Shown here: positions 34,934 through 44,665 of the stretch, piece after piece
Layout: each line of letters begins with the position of its first letter
Position numbering within the stretch: position 1 is the first letter of the stretch
From: Nitrospira sp.
Lineage (GTDB): Bacteria > Nitrospirota > Nitrospiria > Nitrospirales > UBA8639
Assembly (NCBI GenBank): GCA_024760505.1
Contig: CP058931.1
Span: 2,056,001-2,120,000, forward strand
Direction: 5' to 3'
DNA: 64,000 nucleotides
Program-made: the position numbers and the translations under genes
Notes under the pieces: generated by a model
What the model was told of the DNA's origin: nothing
Seen by the model: only the letters and a program-made list of their open reading frames with translations
Database searches by the model: none

Positions 34934-35700
34934 AACAGCCAAAAAAACGTCGGGTTGTCTATTTAATTCCCAATCTGCTGACCACGGGAAATCTCTTTAG
35001 CGGCCTGGCCTCTATTCTGTTTGTCTTCGGAGGCGATTATGGGGCTGCGGCCATTGCGATCCTTGTGGCGATCGTGTTTGACGTGTTGGATGGGACGTCA
35101 GCCCGTCTGATGAAAAGCACAAGTGACTTCGGGTTGCAATATGATTCGTTGGCAGATGTCGTGGCTTTCGGAGTGGCTCCGGGCTTGCTGATGTATTCAT
35201 GGGCGCTGAGTGCTCCGAAGATGTTGGGCGCGGCGGTGATGTTTGCCTTTGTCGCGTGTGGCGCCCTGAGATTAGCCAGACATAACGTTTTGGCGACGAC
35301 AGGTGGAGACGGCAAGCCGTTTACCGGTCTTCCTATTCCCGGTGCAGCAGGGGTGATGGCCACGTTGGTGATTTTCGATCAACATGTTGCGCCGTTAGGG
35401 GAGAAGGTGAAGCCGATTCTTGGGATCATCTTGACCCTGGTGCTGGCGTTTCTCATGGTGAGTACATTTCGTTATCGTAGTCTGAAAGAATTGAAAACGC
35501 AGGAACACCACCACTTTAATTATTTGGTGTATGCAGTCCTCATTCTCATGGCGGTCTTAGCGTATCCACAGGCGATGCTTTTTGTCGTGTTTGCAGCCTA
35601 TGCGCTTTCGGGCGTATTGGAGCAAGGGTGGAAGCTGGTGGCAGGTATGATGGGGAAAAAGCCGGGGGAGGAGATTAGACCGGATGGACTCCATAAATGA
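34930..35700 (+). CDS. pssA: CDP-diacylglycerol--serine O-phosphatidyltransferase
   Basis: Integral membrane enzyme that makes phosphatidylserine from CDP-diacylglycerol. About 256 aa, several helices. The CDP-alcohol phosphatidyltransferase motif DG(x)2AR(x)8G(x)3D(x)3D is complete in FDVLDGTSARLMKSTSDFG and LQYDSLADVVAFG. The start is ATG 34930, which overlaps the psd stop; the longer in-frame start at 34915 would lie inside psd. The C-terminal basic/Gly-rich end (MGKKPGEEIRPDGLHK) follows the last helix. Psd and PssA here form the whole PE branch. Confidence 0.93.
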   Translation: MKQPKKRRVVYLIPNLLTTGNLFSGLASILFVFGGDYGAAAIAILVAIVFDVLDGTSARLMKSTSDFGLQYDSLADVVAFGVAPGLLMYSWALSAPKMLGAAVMFAFVACGALRLARHNVLATTGGDGKPFTGLPIPGAAGVMATLVIFDQHVAPLGEKVKPILGIILTLVLAFLMVSTFRYRSLKELKTQEHHHFNYLVYAVLILMAVLAYPQAMLFVVFAAYALSGVLEQGWKLVAGMMGKKPGEEIRPDGLHK

Positions 35701-35763
35701 ATGGCCCGCCATCGAGAGGAGAAGGGGGCGTTGGATGAAGACCAAATGTGGGGGTAATGAGCC

Positions 35764-37311
35764 ATGACACGGATGATTCGAATTTTTGATACCACCTTGC
35801 GGGATGGAGAGCAGTCTCCTGGCGCGAGCATGAACATTGAAGAAAAAATCCTCGTGGCGAAGCAATTAGCCCGGTTGAATGTGGATATTATCGAAGCCGG
35901 TTTTGCGTTTAGCTCTCCTGGTGATTTTGAAGCGATTCATCGTATTGCCCAGGAAGTGGAAGGTCCGGTCATTTGCAGTCTGGCCAGGGCGAAACCGGAA
36001 GATATTGACCGGGCTTGGGAGGCACTCAAAGGCGCACCCAAATGCCGTATCCATACCTTTTTGTCTTCTTCGGATATCCACCTGAAACATCAATTTCGCA
36101 TGACCAGGGACGAAGCCCTTAAGAGGGCAGTGGAGATGGTTCGCCATGCCCGGGGTTATGTTGAGGATGTGGAATATTCTCCCATGGATGCCACCCGTTC
36201 CGATTTGACCTATCTCTGTGAGGTGGTGGAAGCCGTAGTGGAAGCTGGAGCGGGAACGGTGAACATTCCGGATACGGTGGGGTATACGACTCCCGAGGAG
36301 TTTGGAAAGATTATTCGGACATTAAGAGAGCGAGTCCGGGGGATGGAGACGGCCATTATTTCCGTCCATTGCCATAACGACTTGGGCTTGGCTGTCGCAA
36401 ATTCCATGGCGGCCATATATGCGGGAGCAGGCCAGGTGGAATGTACGATCAACGGGATTGGGGAACGAGCCGGCAATGCTTCCTTAGAAGAAATCGCGAT
36501 GGGACTCCGTACGCGTAACGATTTTTACCAGGCCGATACCAATATACGCACGGAGGAAATCTCCAAAGCCAGTCGGTTGGTCAGCAATATCACCGGAATG
36601 GTGGTTCAGCCCAATAAAGCGATTGTGGGTGCCAATGCCTTTGCGCATACGTCCGGTATTCATCAGGACGGGTTGCTCAAAGACAAAAGTACCTATGAGA
36701 TTATGCGACCGGAATCCGTCGGATTAACCCAAAGTCGGTTGGTGATGGGCAAACTGTCCGGTCGGCATGCCTTTCGTGAAGAACTGGCGAATCTGGGGTA
36801 CACTCTTTCTGATCAGGAATTGCAAGAGGCCTTTGAACGCTTTAAACATCTGGCGGATCAAAAAAAGGAATTATTTGAAGAAGATCTGGAGACAATCGTC
36901 AATAAGGCAATTACCAAAGTTCCTGAGCGCTATGCCTTGAAGGGGTTGCATGTGGAAAGTGGCTTGGATCGGCATCCATCCGCGATGGTGGAATTGATGA
37001 TGGATGGGCGAATCGCGAAACTGACAGGTACGGGTGATGGGCCGGTGGATGCGGTGTACCGGACCATTGCAGCCTTGACTGAAACGAAAAGTCTTCTTCG
37101 TGCCTATATCGTGAAAGCGATTACAGGTGGTACCGATGCCCAGGGAGAAGTGTCGGTCCGCGTCGAGGAAAATAGTGAAACCGTTACCGGTCACGGATCA
37201 GATACGGATATTATTCTTGCTTCTGCACAGGCCTACCTTAATGCGCTCAATAAATTGGCGGATTTGGCGGAACGACATGCCAGAGCCGAACAAAAAATCG
37301 GGTTGTGTTGA
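35764..37311 (+). CDS. leuA: 2-isopropylmalate synthase
   Basis: First step of leucine synthesis: condensation of acetyl-CoA and 2-oxoisovalerate. The TIM barrel shows IRIFDTTLRDGEQSPGASMN, the catalytic helix TVNIPDTVGYTTPEEFG and ISVHCHNDLGLAVANSMAAI with the HxH metal ligands; the C-terminal LeuA regulatory dimerisation domain begins around residue 395 (LESGLDRHPS-type segment) and is complete. 515 aa, typical LeuA type 1. GGGGG precedes the ATG. It follows pssA after 63 bases and precedes leuB by 150 bases. Confidence 0.95.
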   Translation: MTRMIRIFDTTLRDGEQSPGASMNIEEKILVAKQLARLNVDIIEAGFAFSSPGDFEAIHRIAQEVEGPVICSLARAKPEDIDRAWEALKGAPKCRIHTFLSSSDIHLKHQFRMTRDEALKRAVEMVRHARGYVEDVEYSPMDATRSDLTYLCEVVEAVVEAGAGTVNIPDTVGYTTPEEFGKIIRTLRERVRGMETAIISVHCHNDLGLAVANSMAAIYAGAGQVECTINGIGERAGNASLEEIAMGLRTRNDFYQADTNIRTEEISKASRLVSNITGMVVQPNKAIVGANAFAHTSGIHQDGLLKDKSTYEIMRPESVGLTQSRLVMGKLSGRHAFREELANLGYTLSDQELQEAFERFKHLADQKKELFEEDLETIVNKAITKVPERYALKGLHVESGLDRHPSAMVELMMDGRIAKLTGTGDGPVDAVYRTIAALTETKSLLRAYIVKAITGGTDAQGEVSVRVEENSETVTGHGSDTDIILASAQAYLNALNKLADLAERHARAEQKIGLC

Positions 37312-37461
37312 AGAACGCGTTCCCTTCATCATAGGTCAATGAGCCACTGATCTCCTGCCATTTTCTTCGTCCATGGGTGTGTGCCTTCTCTCAGACCGTT
37401 TAGGGGGCGCGTTTGTCGCCGGAAACAAACCAAAGATGTTCATCATATTATTGGGGGAATC

Positions 37462-38535
37462 ATGAAGAAACGGATTGCCGTATTGCCGGGTGATGGAATC
37501 GGACCTGAAATCATGCCACAAGCGATTCGGGTTCTCGAGGCCATTGGTCAGAAGTGTGGGCATCAATTTACCTTTACCTATGGGCAGGTTGGCGGGGAGG
37601 CGATTGACGCGACGGGCTTTCCATTACCGGCCGAGACCCTGAAATTGGCTCAATTGAGTGATGCCGTCCTCTTGGGAGCTGTGGGTGGCCCGAAGTGGGA
37701 AGGCCTTGAGTATGAGCGTCGGCCGGAGCGTGCCTTACTCGGGTTGCGGGAGCAGCTTGGGCTTTTCGCTAACCTCCGACCGGCAAAAATGTATTCAGCC
37801 TTGGTAGGGGCGTCCAGTCTCAAGCCGGAGGTCGTAGAAGGTATTGATATTCTGGTTGTTCGGGAGTTGACCGGGGGGATTTATTTTGGCAAACCAAAAG
37901 GCATTGAACAAACTGCGACAGGACATCGGGGATTCAATACCGAAGTCTACACGACGGAGGAAATCCGACGGATCGCGGATGTGGCTTTTCAGGCAGCCCG
38001 GAAGCGGCGTGGCCTTGTTCACTCAATCGATAAGGCCAACGTGCTGGAGTCGTCCGAGCTCTGGCGGCGAGAAGTGATCAAGGTGCATCAGGACTTCCAA
38101 GATGTGGAATTGCGGCACATGTATGTAGACAACTGTGCTATGCAACTCGTTCGCTATCCCAAGCAATTCGACGTGGTGGTGACGACCAATTTGTTTGGGG
38201 ATATTTTAAGTGATGAAGCAGCGATGTTGACCGGGTCGATAGGCATGCTCCCGTCTGCCAGCGTCGGAGCGACAGTGGGGATGTTTGAACCTATCCATGG
38301 AAGCGCTCCGGATATTGCCGGGAAAAACATCGCCAATCCTATTGGGACCATTGCTTCCGCAGCCATGATGTTGTGCTATTCGTTCGAATTGACGAACGAA
38401 GCCGAGATGATTGAATCGGCTATCCAGAAGACTCTTGAGCAGGGATATCGCACGAAAGATATTGAGAGTCAGGGGTGCACGCTGGTTGGAACCGCTGAAA
38501 TGGGCGATCACATCGTAACGCAGTTAGGACACTAA
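37462..38535 (+). CDS. leuB: 3-isopropylmalate dehydrogenase
   Basis: NAD-dependent oxidative decarboxylation in leucine synthesis. 357 aa from ATG 37462 ([20 protein letters not shown]), with GGGGGA upstream; a longer frame from 37381 would have no good ribosome site. Substrate-binding [20 protein letters not shown], the YIDK-type ELTGGIYFG and [20 protein letters not shown] with the metal-binding aspartates are intact. The NHL-repeat gene begins five bases after its stop. No leuC/leuD lie in this window, so isopropylmalate isomerase is encoded elsewhere. Confidence 0.95.
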   Translation: MKKRIAVLPGDGIGPEIMPQAIRVLEAIGQKCGHQFTFTYGQVGGEAIDATGFPLPAETLKLAQLSDAVLLGAVGGPKWEGLEYERRPERALLGLREQLGLFANLRPAKMYSALVGASSLKPEVVEGIDILVVRELTGGIYFGKPKGIEQTATGHRGFNTEVYTTEEIRRIADVAFQAARKRRGLVHSIDKANVLESSELWRREVIKVHQDFQDVELRHMYVDNCAMQLVRYPKQFDVVVTTNLFGDILSDEAAMLTGSIGMLPSASVGATVGMFEPIHGSAPDIAGKNIANPIGTIASAAMMLCYSFELTNEAEMIESAIQKTLEQGYRTKDIESQGCTLVGTAEMGDHIVTQLGH

Positions 38536-38539
38536 ACAG

Positions 38540-39754
38540 ATGATTGGGCAAGGACAGAGTGGGCATATTCTCACAATAGCGGGAACCGGGGAGCCCGGGT
38601 ATGAGGGCGACGGACAGCTTGGGACTCAAGCGGTTCTGAATGAACCCAAGAATGTGTGCTTTGACGCTGAAGGCAACCTCCTGATTGCCGATTCCGAAAA
38701 TCACGTCATTCGCCGTTTGCGACATTCGACCGGTGTCATCGAAACGGTAGCTGGGTGTATGGTCATCCGCCGCGTCGGAGGAGAAAATCCACAGCCCCCG
38801 ACTCCATCTCCACCTTCTCACGTCGAGGAGGAGATTGATCCTCTTGCGGATGTGGATGAGATTCCGGGCCAGGCCTACTCTCAAACGCCTGATTTGAGTG
38901 GAACGGTGCGGTACATAGTTGGACAGGGGATGGGCAAAGATCGGTTTGCGGGAGATGGAGCCCTGGCCACAAGAGCACAATTAAACTTTCCCTCTGCGGT
39001 CGCCGTTGATGTGGCAGGCAATCTCTTTATTGCCGACACGTGGAACCATCGCATTCGGCGTGTAGATTCCAAAACGGGGATGATCCAGACCGTGGCCGGG
39101 ACCGGCCAGGCAAAGTGGACGGGGGACGGCGGTCCCGGAGCTTCCGCTTCCTTGAATGAGCCGGTGGCATTAGTCGTGGATGGTACGCGACTCTATATTG
39201 CCGATCAGAGTAATAATCGCATCCGTATGCTGGATTTGGAATCGGGTGTCATCATAACCATCGCAGGAACCGGAGAGTCCGGATATACCGGGGATGGCAT
39301 GCCTGCGATTGAGTCTGCGCTTGCGGGACCGAGCGGGTTGGCACTTGATCGCCATGGAAATCTCTATATTGCTGATACCTTTAATGGCCGTATTCGAATG
39401 CTTGACCACCGCACCGGGATTCTGTCCACGGTGGCGGGGGATGGCGCCGAGTTTCGCTACGAGCGTGGGGCGAATGAACAATCTCAGGCGTTGGCCAGGC
39501 CTTATGGCATCGCGATAACACCACAAGGACATGTGCTTATCACGGATTCCGATCATCACTTAATCCGGAAGTGGGATGCCGTCAATAAAGAAATGACCCT
39601 GGTCGCCGGCAATGGCCAATCGACATGGGCTGGTGATGGAGGCCCGTCTTCGGATAGTAGCCTCAGTTTTCCGTTTGGTGTGGCTGTTGACGCCTTGGGC
39701 AATATTGCGATTGCCGATACCTTTAATCACCGCATCCGTTATATTCCTGTCTAA
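38540..39754 (+). CDS. NHL-repeat beta-propeller protein
   Basis: 404 aa with about six to seven NHL-type repeats, each with a GNLLIADSENHVIRRL or GNLFIADTWNHRIRRV core and a following TIAGTGEPGYEGDG-like loop. The region between repeats two and three is Pro-rich (NPQPPTPSPPSH). There is no clear signal peptide, so the start may be further upstream or the protein cytosolic. Such propellers bind ligands or proteins and have no fixed catalytic residue. The tight spacing after leuB suggests co-transcription with the leucine genes, with unknown function. Confidence 0.88.
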   Translation: MIGQGQSGHILTIAGTGEPGYEGDGQLGTQAVLNEPKNVCFDAEGNLLIADSENHVIRRLRHSTGVIETVAGCMVIRRVGGENPQPPTPSPPSHVEEEIDPLADVDEIPGQAYSQTPDLSGTVRYIVGQGMGKDRFAGDGALATRAQLNFPSAVAVDVAGNLFIADTWNHRIRRVDSKTGMIQTVAGTGQAKWTGDGGPGASASLNEPVALVVDGTRLYIADQSNNRIRMLDLESGVIITIAGTGESGYTGDGMPAIESALAGPSGLALDRHGNLYIADTFNGRIRMLDHRTGILSTVAGDGAEFRYERGANEQSQALARPYGIAITPQGHVLITDSDHHLIRKWDAVNKEMTLVAGNGQSTWAGDGGPSSDSSLSFPFGVAVDALGNIAIADTFNHRIRYIPV

Positions 39755-39929
39755 GAAGAGTCCCGGAGGCCATCACGGGGGTTTCAGAATTTTCGGCCTC
39801 GGGCGTTGGCTGGAACGGACTCCTGTTATGGGTTTCCCTTTCGTCATTTTTGAGTCAAGGGTTTTGAGCTGATAGGATGTGTCTAATACTGAATGCTATC
39901 CGTGTTTTTCTTGTGGGAGTGAGCCTGAC

Positions 39930-40943
39930 ATGATAAGGAAAAAATCGGCCTATACGGTCGCAGTGGTGGGAGCAACCGGTGCCGTTGGTACGGAAATGAT
40001 CCAGGTCCTGGAAGAACGGGATTTTCCTGTCGAGGAATTAGTCCCGCTGGCCTCGGCCCGTTCCGAAGGCAATGAGGTGATGTTTCGCGGTCAGACCCTT
40101 CCCGTTAAGGTGCTGGAACACAACTCGTTCGAGGGTGTGGATGTGGCCTTGTTTTCGGCAGGAGCCGGTGTCAGCACAGAATTCGGTCCGATGGCTGTCA
40201 AAGCTGGAGCCGTGGTGGTGGACAATAGTTCCGCATGGAGGATGGACCCCAACGTGCCACTCGTGGTGCCTGAGGTGAATGTCCATGCTCTTTCGGGACA
40301 TCAGGGGCTGATTGCCAATCCCAATTGTTCCACCATTCAAATGGTCGTGGCTTTAAAGCCGCTGCATGATGCAGCCCAAATCAAACGGATCATTGTCACG
40401 ACGTTTCAATCCGTGTCCGGAACCGGCAAGGATGCGATGGAAGAATTGATTGATCAGTCCCGGCAACTACTCAGTTTTGGAGAAGCCAAAGTGTCCGTCT
40501 ATCCGCATCAAATTGCCTTTAATTGTTTGCCGCATATTGATGATTTTTTACCGAATGGATACACCAAAGAAGAAATGAAAATGGTCAACGAAACGCGGAA
40601 AATTCTGGGTGAATCGTCGTTGCCGATTACGGCAACGACGGTCAGGGTCCCGGTCTTTATCTGCCATGCGGAATCGGTGAATATTGAAACTGAGCAAAAG
40701 CTGAGCGCCAATGAGGCACGGGCTATACTGGCTGCCGCTCCGGGCATTCAAGTCTACGATGATCCCAGTCGCAATTTGTATCCTCTGCCGATCGATGTGG
40801 TGGGAACTGATGCGGTATTTGTGGGTCGGGTGCGGGAAGATGAATCGGTGACTCATGGATTGAATCTGTGGATTGTGGCGGATAACTTGCGAAAAGGTGC
40901 CGCGCTCAACGCCGTACAAATCGCCGAGGAACTTATCCGGTAA
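39930..40943 (+). CDS. asd: Aspartate-semialdehyde dehydrogenase
   Basis: NADPH-dependent reduction of beta-aspartyl phosphate, feeding lysine, threonine and methionine. 337 aa from ATG 39930. Cofactor loop YTVAVVGATGAVGTEMIQVL and the active cysteine in GLIANPNCSTIQMVVALKPL are seen; the later ...SVSGTGKDAMEELIDQS and the ESSLPITATTVRVPVFICHA regions are conserved. An in-frame upstream start at 39879 would add 17 residues that do not fit. GGGAG lies near the start. It is followed after 15 bases by a DUF2905 gene. Confidence 0.95.
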   Translation: MIRKKSAYTVAVVGATGAVGTEMIQVLEERDFPVEELVPLASARSEGNEVMFRGQTLPVKVLEHNSFEGVDVALFSAGAGVSTEFGPMAVKAGAVVVDNSSAWRMDPNVPLVVPEVNVHALSGHQGLIANPNCSTIQMVVALKPLHDAAQIKRIIVTTFQSVSGTGKDAMEELIDQSRQLLSFGEAKVSVYPHQIAFNCLPHIDDFLPNGYTKEEMKMVNETRKILGESSLPITATTVRVPVFICHAESVNIETEQKLSANEARAILAAAPGIQVYDDPSRNLYPLPIDVVGTDAVFVGRVREDESVTHGLNLWIVADNLRKGAALNAVQIAEELIR

Positions 40944-40958
40944 TGCCTGAGAGTCGAC

Positions 40959-41198
40959 ATGATGAGTGGAGTAGGAAAAGCCCTGATGCTGCTGGGGACT
41001 ATCCTCCTGGTGCTGGGGGGAATATTTTGGGCTTTGGGGAAATGGTCCGACGGTGAGGGCGGCTTGGGCTGGCTTGGCCGGTTACCCGGGGATTTTATCT
41101 TCAAGCGGGATCATGTGACATTTTACTTTCCTCTTGCGACCAGTCTCATTCTCAGTGTGGTCGGAAGTGTGATCTTCTATCTTTTCTTCCGGCGGTAG
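40959..41198 (+). CDS. DUF2905 small membrane protein
   Basis: 79 aa with two transmembrane helices (about residues 7-26 and 55-76). The loop between them reads GRLPGDFIFKRDHVTFYFPL, which is the conserved core of DUF2905 proteins. Function is unknown for the family. Two adjacent ATG codons (40959 and 40962) can start it. It sits between asd and a SpoIID-like gene and is probably co-transcribed with both. Confidence 0.85.
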   Translation: MMSGVGKALMLLGTILLVLGGIFWALGKWSDGEGGLGWLGRLPGDFIFKRDHVTFYFPLATSLILSVVGSVIFYLFFRR

Positions 41199-41207
41199 GC
41201 AAGAGTT

Positions 41208-42404
41208 ATGGCATGCGTGACACATCGCTTGGTCCTAGGTCTACTACTGGTGAGTTGGGTGGTGTTGTATTCTCCGGTCATTTGGGCGGATGAACCGGCT
41301 ATTCGCGTGGGTCTTGCCCAGGGTGCCCAGGTTCTTTCCATTCAATCTGCAAATTCGTTTTCCCTCCTTCTGCCTTCCGGGAAAAGTTTTCATGTTTCAA
41401 GTCGAGTGACTATTCGAAGGCAAGGCGCTGGTCTTCTTCTCAATGAACGTGTCGTGACTGAGTCGAGTCTGCGGGTTGAGGGCTCCGGAGGCATCTATCA
41501 GGTAGGAGTGGAGACGAAAAACGAAAAGGCTGCGCTCCGGAATTCACGGCCAGAATGGGTGGTTCGCGGCCCGCTTGAAATTCGATTGGACCCATCCGGA
41601 TTAACCTTGATTAATTGGGTTGATCTTGAATCGTATGTTGCAGGCGTGGTTTCGGGTGAAGTCGGGGCCAAGTGGCCCTTGGAGGCCCTGAAAGCTCAAG
41701 CCGTTGCTGCCAGAACCTATGTGTTGTACAAAAAAGTTGAAAACCAATTGCAATCCTTCGATGTGGTCGCCGGCGTGCAAGATCAAGTCTATCATGGCCA
41801 TTCCGTACAAGCTGAATCCGTGCTTCAGGCCGTTGCAGCCACCAGGGGCCAAGTGGTGACGTATGAAAATCGCCCCATCTTTGCGGCTTATTCGTCGACG
41901 GCCGCTGGTCCGACCGAGGATGCGTTGTATGTGTGGGCATTGGATCTTCCCTATCTCAAAGGTGTCGACTGCCCGTTTGACGAGCAAGCTCCACGATATG
42001 ATTGGCGTACATCATTTACGTTCGACTTTCTTGAGCAACAACTGCTCAAAGAGGGGTATGACGTTGGCAAAATCGCGACCTTTACGCCGTATACCTTTAC
42101 GCCATCGGGTCGGGTGGATCGTGTGCGGCTGCTCCATTCTCATGGAGAAATTATTCTTCGCGGGCAAGACTTGCGACGAGTGGTCGGATACTCCAAAATT
42201 TTCAGCACCCAATTTTCCATCGAATCATTGGGTCAGGAAGTGGTCGTGGTGGGTCATGGGGCGGGACATGCCGTGGGGATGTGTCAGTGGGGTATGCGCG
42301 AGATGGCCGAGTTAGGGTATGACTACCAATCGATTATCCGACATTATTACCCTCACACGATACTTCTTCCTATTGACCGTGTGCTCCTCACTGCGACCGA
42401 CTAA
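41208..42404 (+). CDS. SpoIID/LytB-domain exported protein
   Basis: 398 aa with an N-terminal signal peptide (RLVLGLLLVSWVVLYSPVIW) and a SpoIID domain: LESYVAGVVSGEVGAKWPLE, KAQAVAARTYVLYKK, YENRPIFAAYSSTAAGPTED and GHGAGHAVGMCQWGMREMAE. SpoIID is a lytic transglycosylase acting on glycan strands denuded of peptides; non-sporulating bacteria carry relatives of uncertain cell-wall role. The organism shows no sporulation genes here. It starts nine bases after the DUF2905 gene and is followed by queA after 28 bases. Confidence 0.9.
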   Translation: MACVTHRLVLGLLLVSWVVLYSPVIWADEPAIRVGLAQGAQVLSIQSANSFSLLLPSGKSFHVSSRVTIRRQGAGLLLNERVVTESSLRVEGSGGIYQVGVETKNEKAALRNSRPEWVVRGPLEIRLDPSGLTLINWVDLESYVAGVVSGEVGAKWPLEALKAQAVAARTYVLYKKVENQLQSFDVVAGVQDQVYHGHSVQAESVLQAVAATRGQVVTYENRPIFAAYSSTAAGPTEDALYVWALDLPYLKGVDCPFDEQAPRYDWRTSFTFDFLEQQLLKEGYDVGKIATFTPYTFTPSGRVDRVRLLHSHGEIILRGQDLRRVVGYSKIFSTQFSIESLGQEVVVVGHGAGHAVGMCQWGMREMAELGYDYQSIIRHYYPHTILLPIDRVLLTATD

Positions 42405-42432
42405 TTCTGTTACCTTCTTTTCTTGCCTGGTC

Positions 42433-43455
42433 ATGGATCTTTCCCAATTCAACTTTCCCTTTGACCAGACCCTGGTTGCCAAATATCCGGTTCATCCACG
42501 CGATCATGCCAGATTATTGGTGCTGACCCGATCTACTGGAGATATCACCGATCGGCAAGTCAAAGATCTCCCAAATATATTACGACCTGGGGATTTGCTC
42601 GTGGTGAACAATACCAAAGTCATTCCGGCTCGCCTCTGGGCGAAGAAGGTCCCAAGTGGGGGCCGGGTAGAATTGCTGTTTGTCAAAGAAATTGGTGAAG
42701 ATCATGCGGAAGTGCTCATTCAGGGAAAAGTTGGAGTCGGACAGATTGTGGAATGTGAGGGGTCTGCCCGTGCGCAGGTCGTGGAAAAAGAGCCTGGTCG
42801 AACGGTGATTCATTGGCTTGGCCCAGGTGCATTGCGGACATGGTTACTGTCCCATGGAGAAATCCCCCTTCCTCCGTACTTGAAACGCCAACCGGTTTCA
42901 CGCGATCAAGAGGATTATCAAACCGTCTTTGCCAAAGTGGAAGGGGCTATTGCCGCGCCAACCGCCGGATTGCATTTTACGCCACAATTGATCACGCAAC
43001 TGGCAGAGAAGGGGATCGGGACGGCCACGGTTACCCTGCATGTTGGACCTGGAACTTTTCAGCCGGTCAAGACAACGGACATTACACGGCACATCATGCA
43101 TCCGGAATGGTTCGAGGTGTCAGAGGAGACCGCTGAGAGGATTCGTGAAGTTCAAAAGCGAGGCGGGAGAATTGTCGCTGTCGGGACGACCGTGGCACGA
43201 AGTCTTGAGTCAGCTCTAGATGAGAACGGCGAGCTCAGGCCCTGTTCAGGAGAGACCCGCCTCTTTATCCTGCCGGGATTCAAGTTCCGGGTCATTGATG
43301 GGCTTCTGACTAATTTTCATTTTCCCGAAACGACTCTTTTGATGTTAGTTGCGGCATTTGCGGGATTAGAGGAGGCCAGAAAGGCGTATGTCCATGCCGT
43401 GTGTGAGCGCTATCGGTTCTATAGCTATGGGGATGCCATGCTTATTCTTGAATAA
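42433..43455 (+). CDS. queA: S-adenosylmethionine:tRNA ribosyltransferase-isomerase
   Basis: Makes epoxyqueuosine from preQ1-modified tRNA using SAM as ribosyl donor. 340 aa from ATG 42433 (MDLSQFNFPFDQTLVAKYPV). Conserved pieces: HPRDHARLLVLTRSTGDI, DLLVVNNTKVIPARLWAKK, VEGAIAAPTAGLHFTPQL, VTLHVGPGTFQPVKTTDIT and GTTVARSLESAL. A longer frame from 42319 overlaps the SpoIID gene and is not needed. It closes the plus-strand block that begins with ilvB. Confidence 0.94.
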   Translation: MDLSQFNFPFDQTLVAKYPVHPRDHARLLVLTRSTGDITDRQVKDLPNILRPGDLLVVNNTKVIPARLWAKKVPSGGRVELLFVKEIGEDHAEVLIQGKVGVGQIVECEGSARAQVVEKEPGRTVIHWLGPGALRTWLLSHGEIPLPPYLKRQPVSRDQEDYQTVFAKVEGAIAAPTAGLHFTPQLITQLAEKGIGTATVTLHVGPGTFQPVKTTDITRHIMHPEWFEVSEETAERIREVQKRGGRIVAVGTTVARSLESALDENGELRPCSGETRLFILPGFKFRVIDGLLTNFHFPETTLLMLVAAFAGLEEARKAYVHAVCERYRFYSYGDAMLILE

Positions 43456-43635
43456 TGGCGCATGGCAGAAATAGGGAAAAATCCGGAAGTTATCCTCTGT
43501 AAAGACTATCTTACGTAGGGCAAAAGTCTCAGGTTATGGAAGCATGAAGGAGGGGTCTGTGGATAGCATAAAAGGATGGCTCAGTGGATGACTCCAAACA
43601 GATGAGATGGTCAGGGTAAGGCCGGAGACTCTTTC

Positions 43636-44337
43636 TTAGAGCAGTTCCTCGTGAATCGTAACGTCTCCACGGGCTCGAAGAGCCGTCTGGAAGGCCTGCA
43701 TGGCTCGCTGTTTCTTTTGCATGAGGAATTGAAGGCGAATCTGTTCCAAGACGGTGAGGTCGGGCTCGGCCCCATCAAGCGTTTGTCGGTCAGCGAGTTC
43801 TTTGACTTCTTTCATTTCCGTCGGGGTGAGTGTTGTGGCTTCAGAGACAAGGAGTCTCGCTTTTTCCGCCAGCAATTCGTTCCGGCGTTGCTCCTCATAT
43901 TGATGAGGCTTCATCCGGTTGGCCGCTAGGAGTCGCTGGTAATATTCTGTATCGAAGACGCCATCTTTTTGGAAGTCTTTTTGGTTCACAATCGCATCGT
44001 GGAGTTCTTGAGCTGAGACGGCTAAATTCATTTCATCCGCCAGTAATTGCCAGGATTTTGTGGTGATCAATCCCTCGAGGGCGAGTTGCTTAATGGTCTC
44101 TTCTTTTACGTCTTCTTGTTTGAGTTGGTCGCGATAAAATCGGAAATAGCCTTGCTTTGTCCGGAGATATTCATCCTTGGTGACTTTATAGGGGCCGACG
44201 GTTGCCACCGCGTTGCCTTGAGTGGATTCGTACCCATACCAACCCATGCCGATGACAAAGGTGACAGCGATGCCCAGGATGAGTAACTTGAGAATCCAGG
44301 GATATTTAGCGGAACCCTCGCGTATAATTCGAATCAT
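43636..44337 (-). CDS. Membrane-anchored SurA_N/PpiD-like chaperone without PPIase domain
   Basis: 233 aa from ATG 44337, with GAGGAGG eight bases upstream; the open frame further upstream lacks a ribosome site. Starts MIRIIREGSAKYPWILKLLI: a short basic part, a transmembrane helix (about residues 14-34), then a periplasmic domain with TVGPYKVTKDEYLRTKQGYF, ALEGLITTKSWQLLADEMNL and FDTEYYQRLLAANRMKPHQY, the SurA N-terminal/PpiD chaperone pattern. There is no parvulin PPIase domain afterwards; the end is a charged helix. Likely an envelope protein-folding factor. It is divergent from gltX. Confidence 0.85.
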   Translation of the reverse strand: MIRIIREGSAKYPWILKLLILGIAVTFVIGMGWYGYESTQGNAVATVGPYKVTKDEYLRTKQGYFRFYRDQLKQEDVKEETIKQLALEGLITTKSWQLLADEMNLAVSAQELHDAIVNQKDFQKDGVFDTEYYQRLLAANRMKPHQYEEQRRNELLAEKARLLVSEATTLTPTEMKEVKELADRQTLDGAEPDLTVLEQIRLQFLMQKKQRAMQAFQTALRARGDVTIHEELL

Positions 44338-44665
44338 GCGTCCTGCCTCCTCGGAATTTCTTTGATGACCATGATGAAATTTTAAGGGCCGGTAACGGGA
44401 AAGGCAAGTGAGCAGGCCGTGCCAATTCAGTTCTTTACATCGGGAAGGGGGCATGGTAAAGCAACGGACCGGAGCATGAGAAATATGACTTGGGAGGTTG
44501 TCCTGCATGCGGTATGAAGATTTCCCGGAAAAGGCTGTCTTTGATTCTCAGGGGAAAGAGGTGTGGAGAGGCGATTTTGGCGCCATAAGAAATCAATGGC
44601 ACCTATCCGGAGCGGCCTCTTTTAATATAGGCGTGGGTGGTCAAGAGAAAGATCGGTGAAAACAC
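44338..44665. other. Intergenic region upstream of gltX
   Basis: 328 bases between the divergent SurA-like gene and gltX. It should contain both promoters, but I find no strong consensus boxes. No supported gene. Confidence 0.4.
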
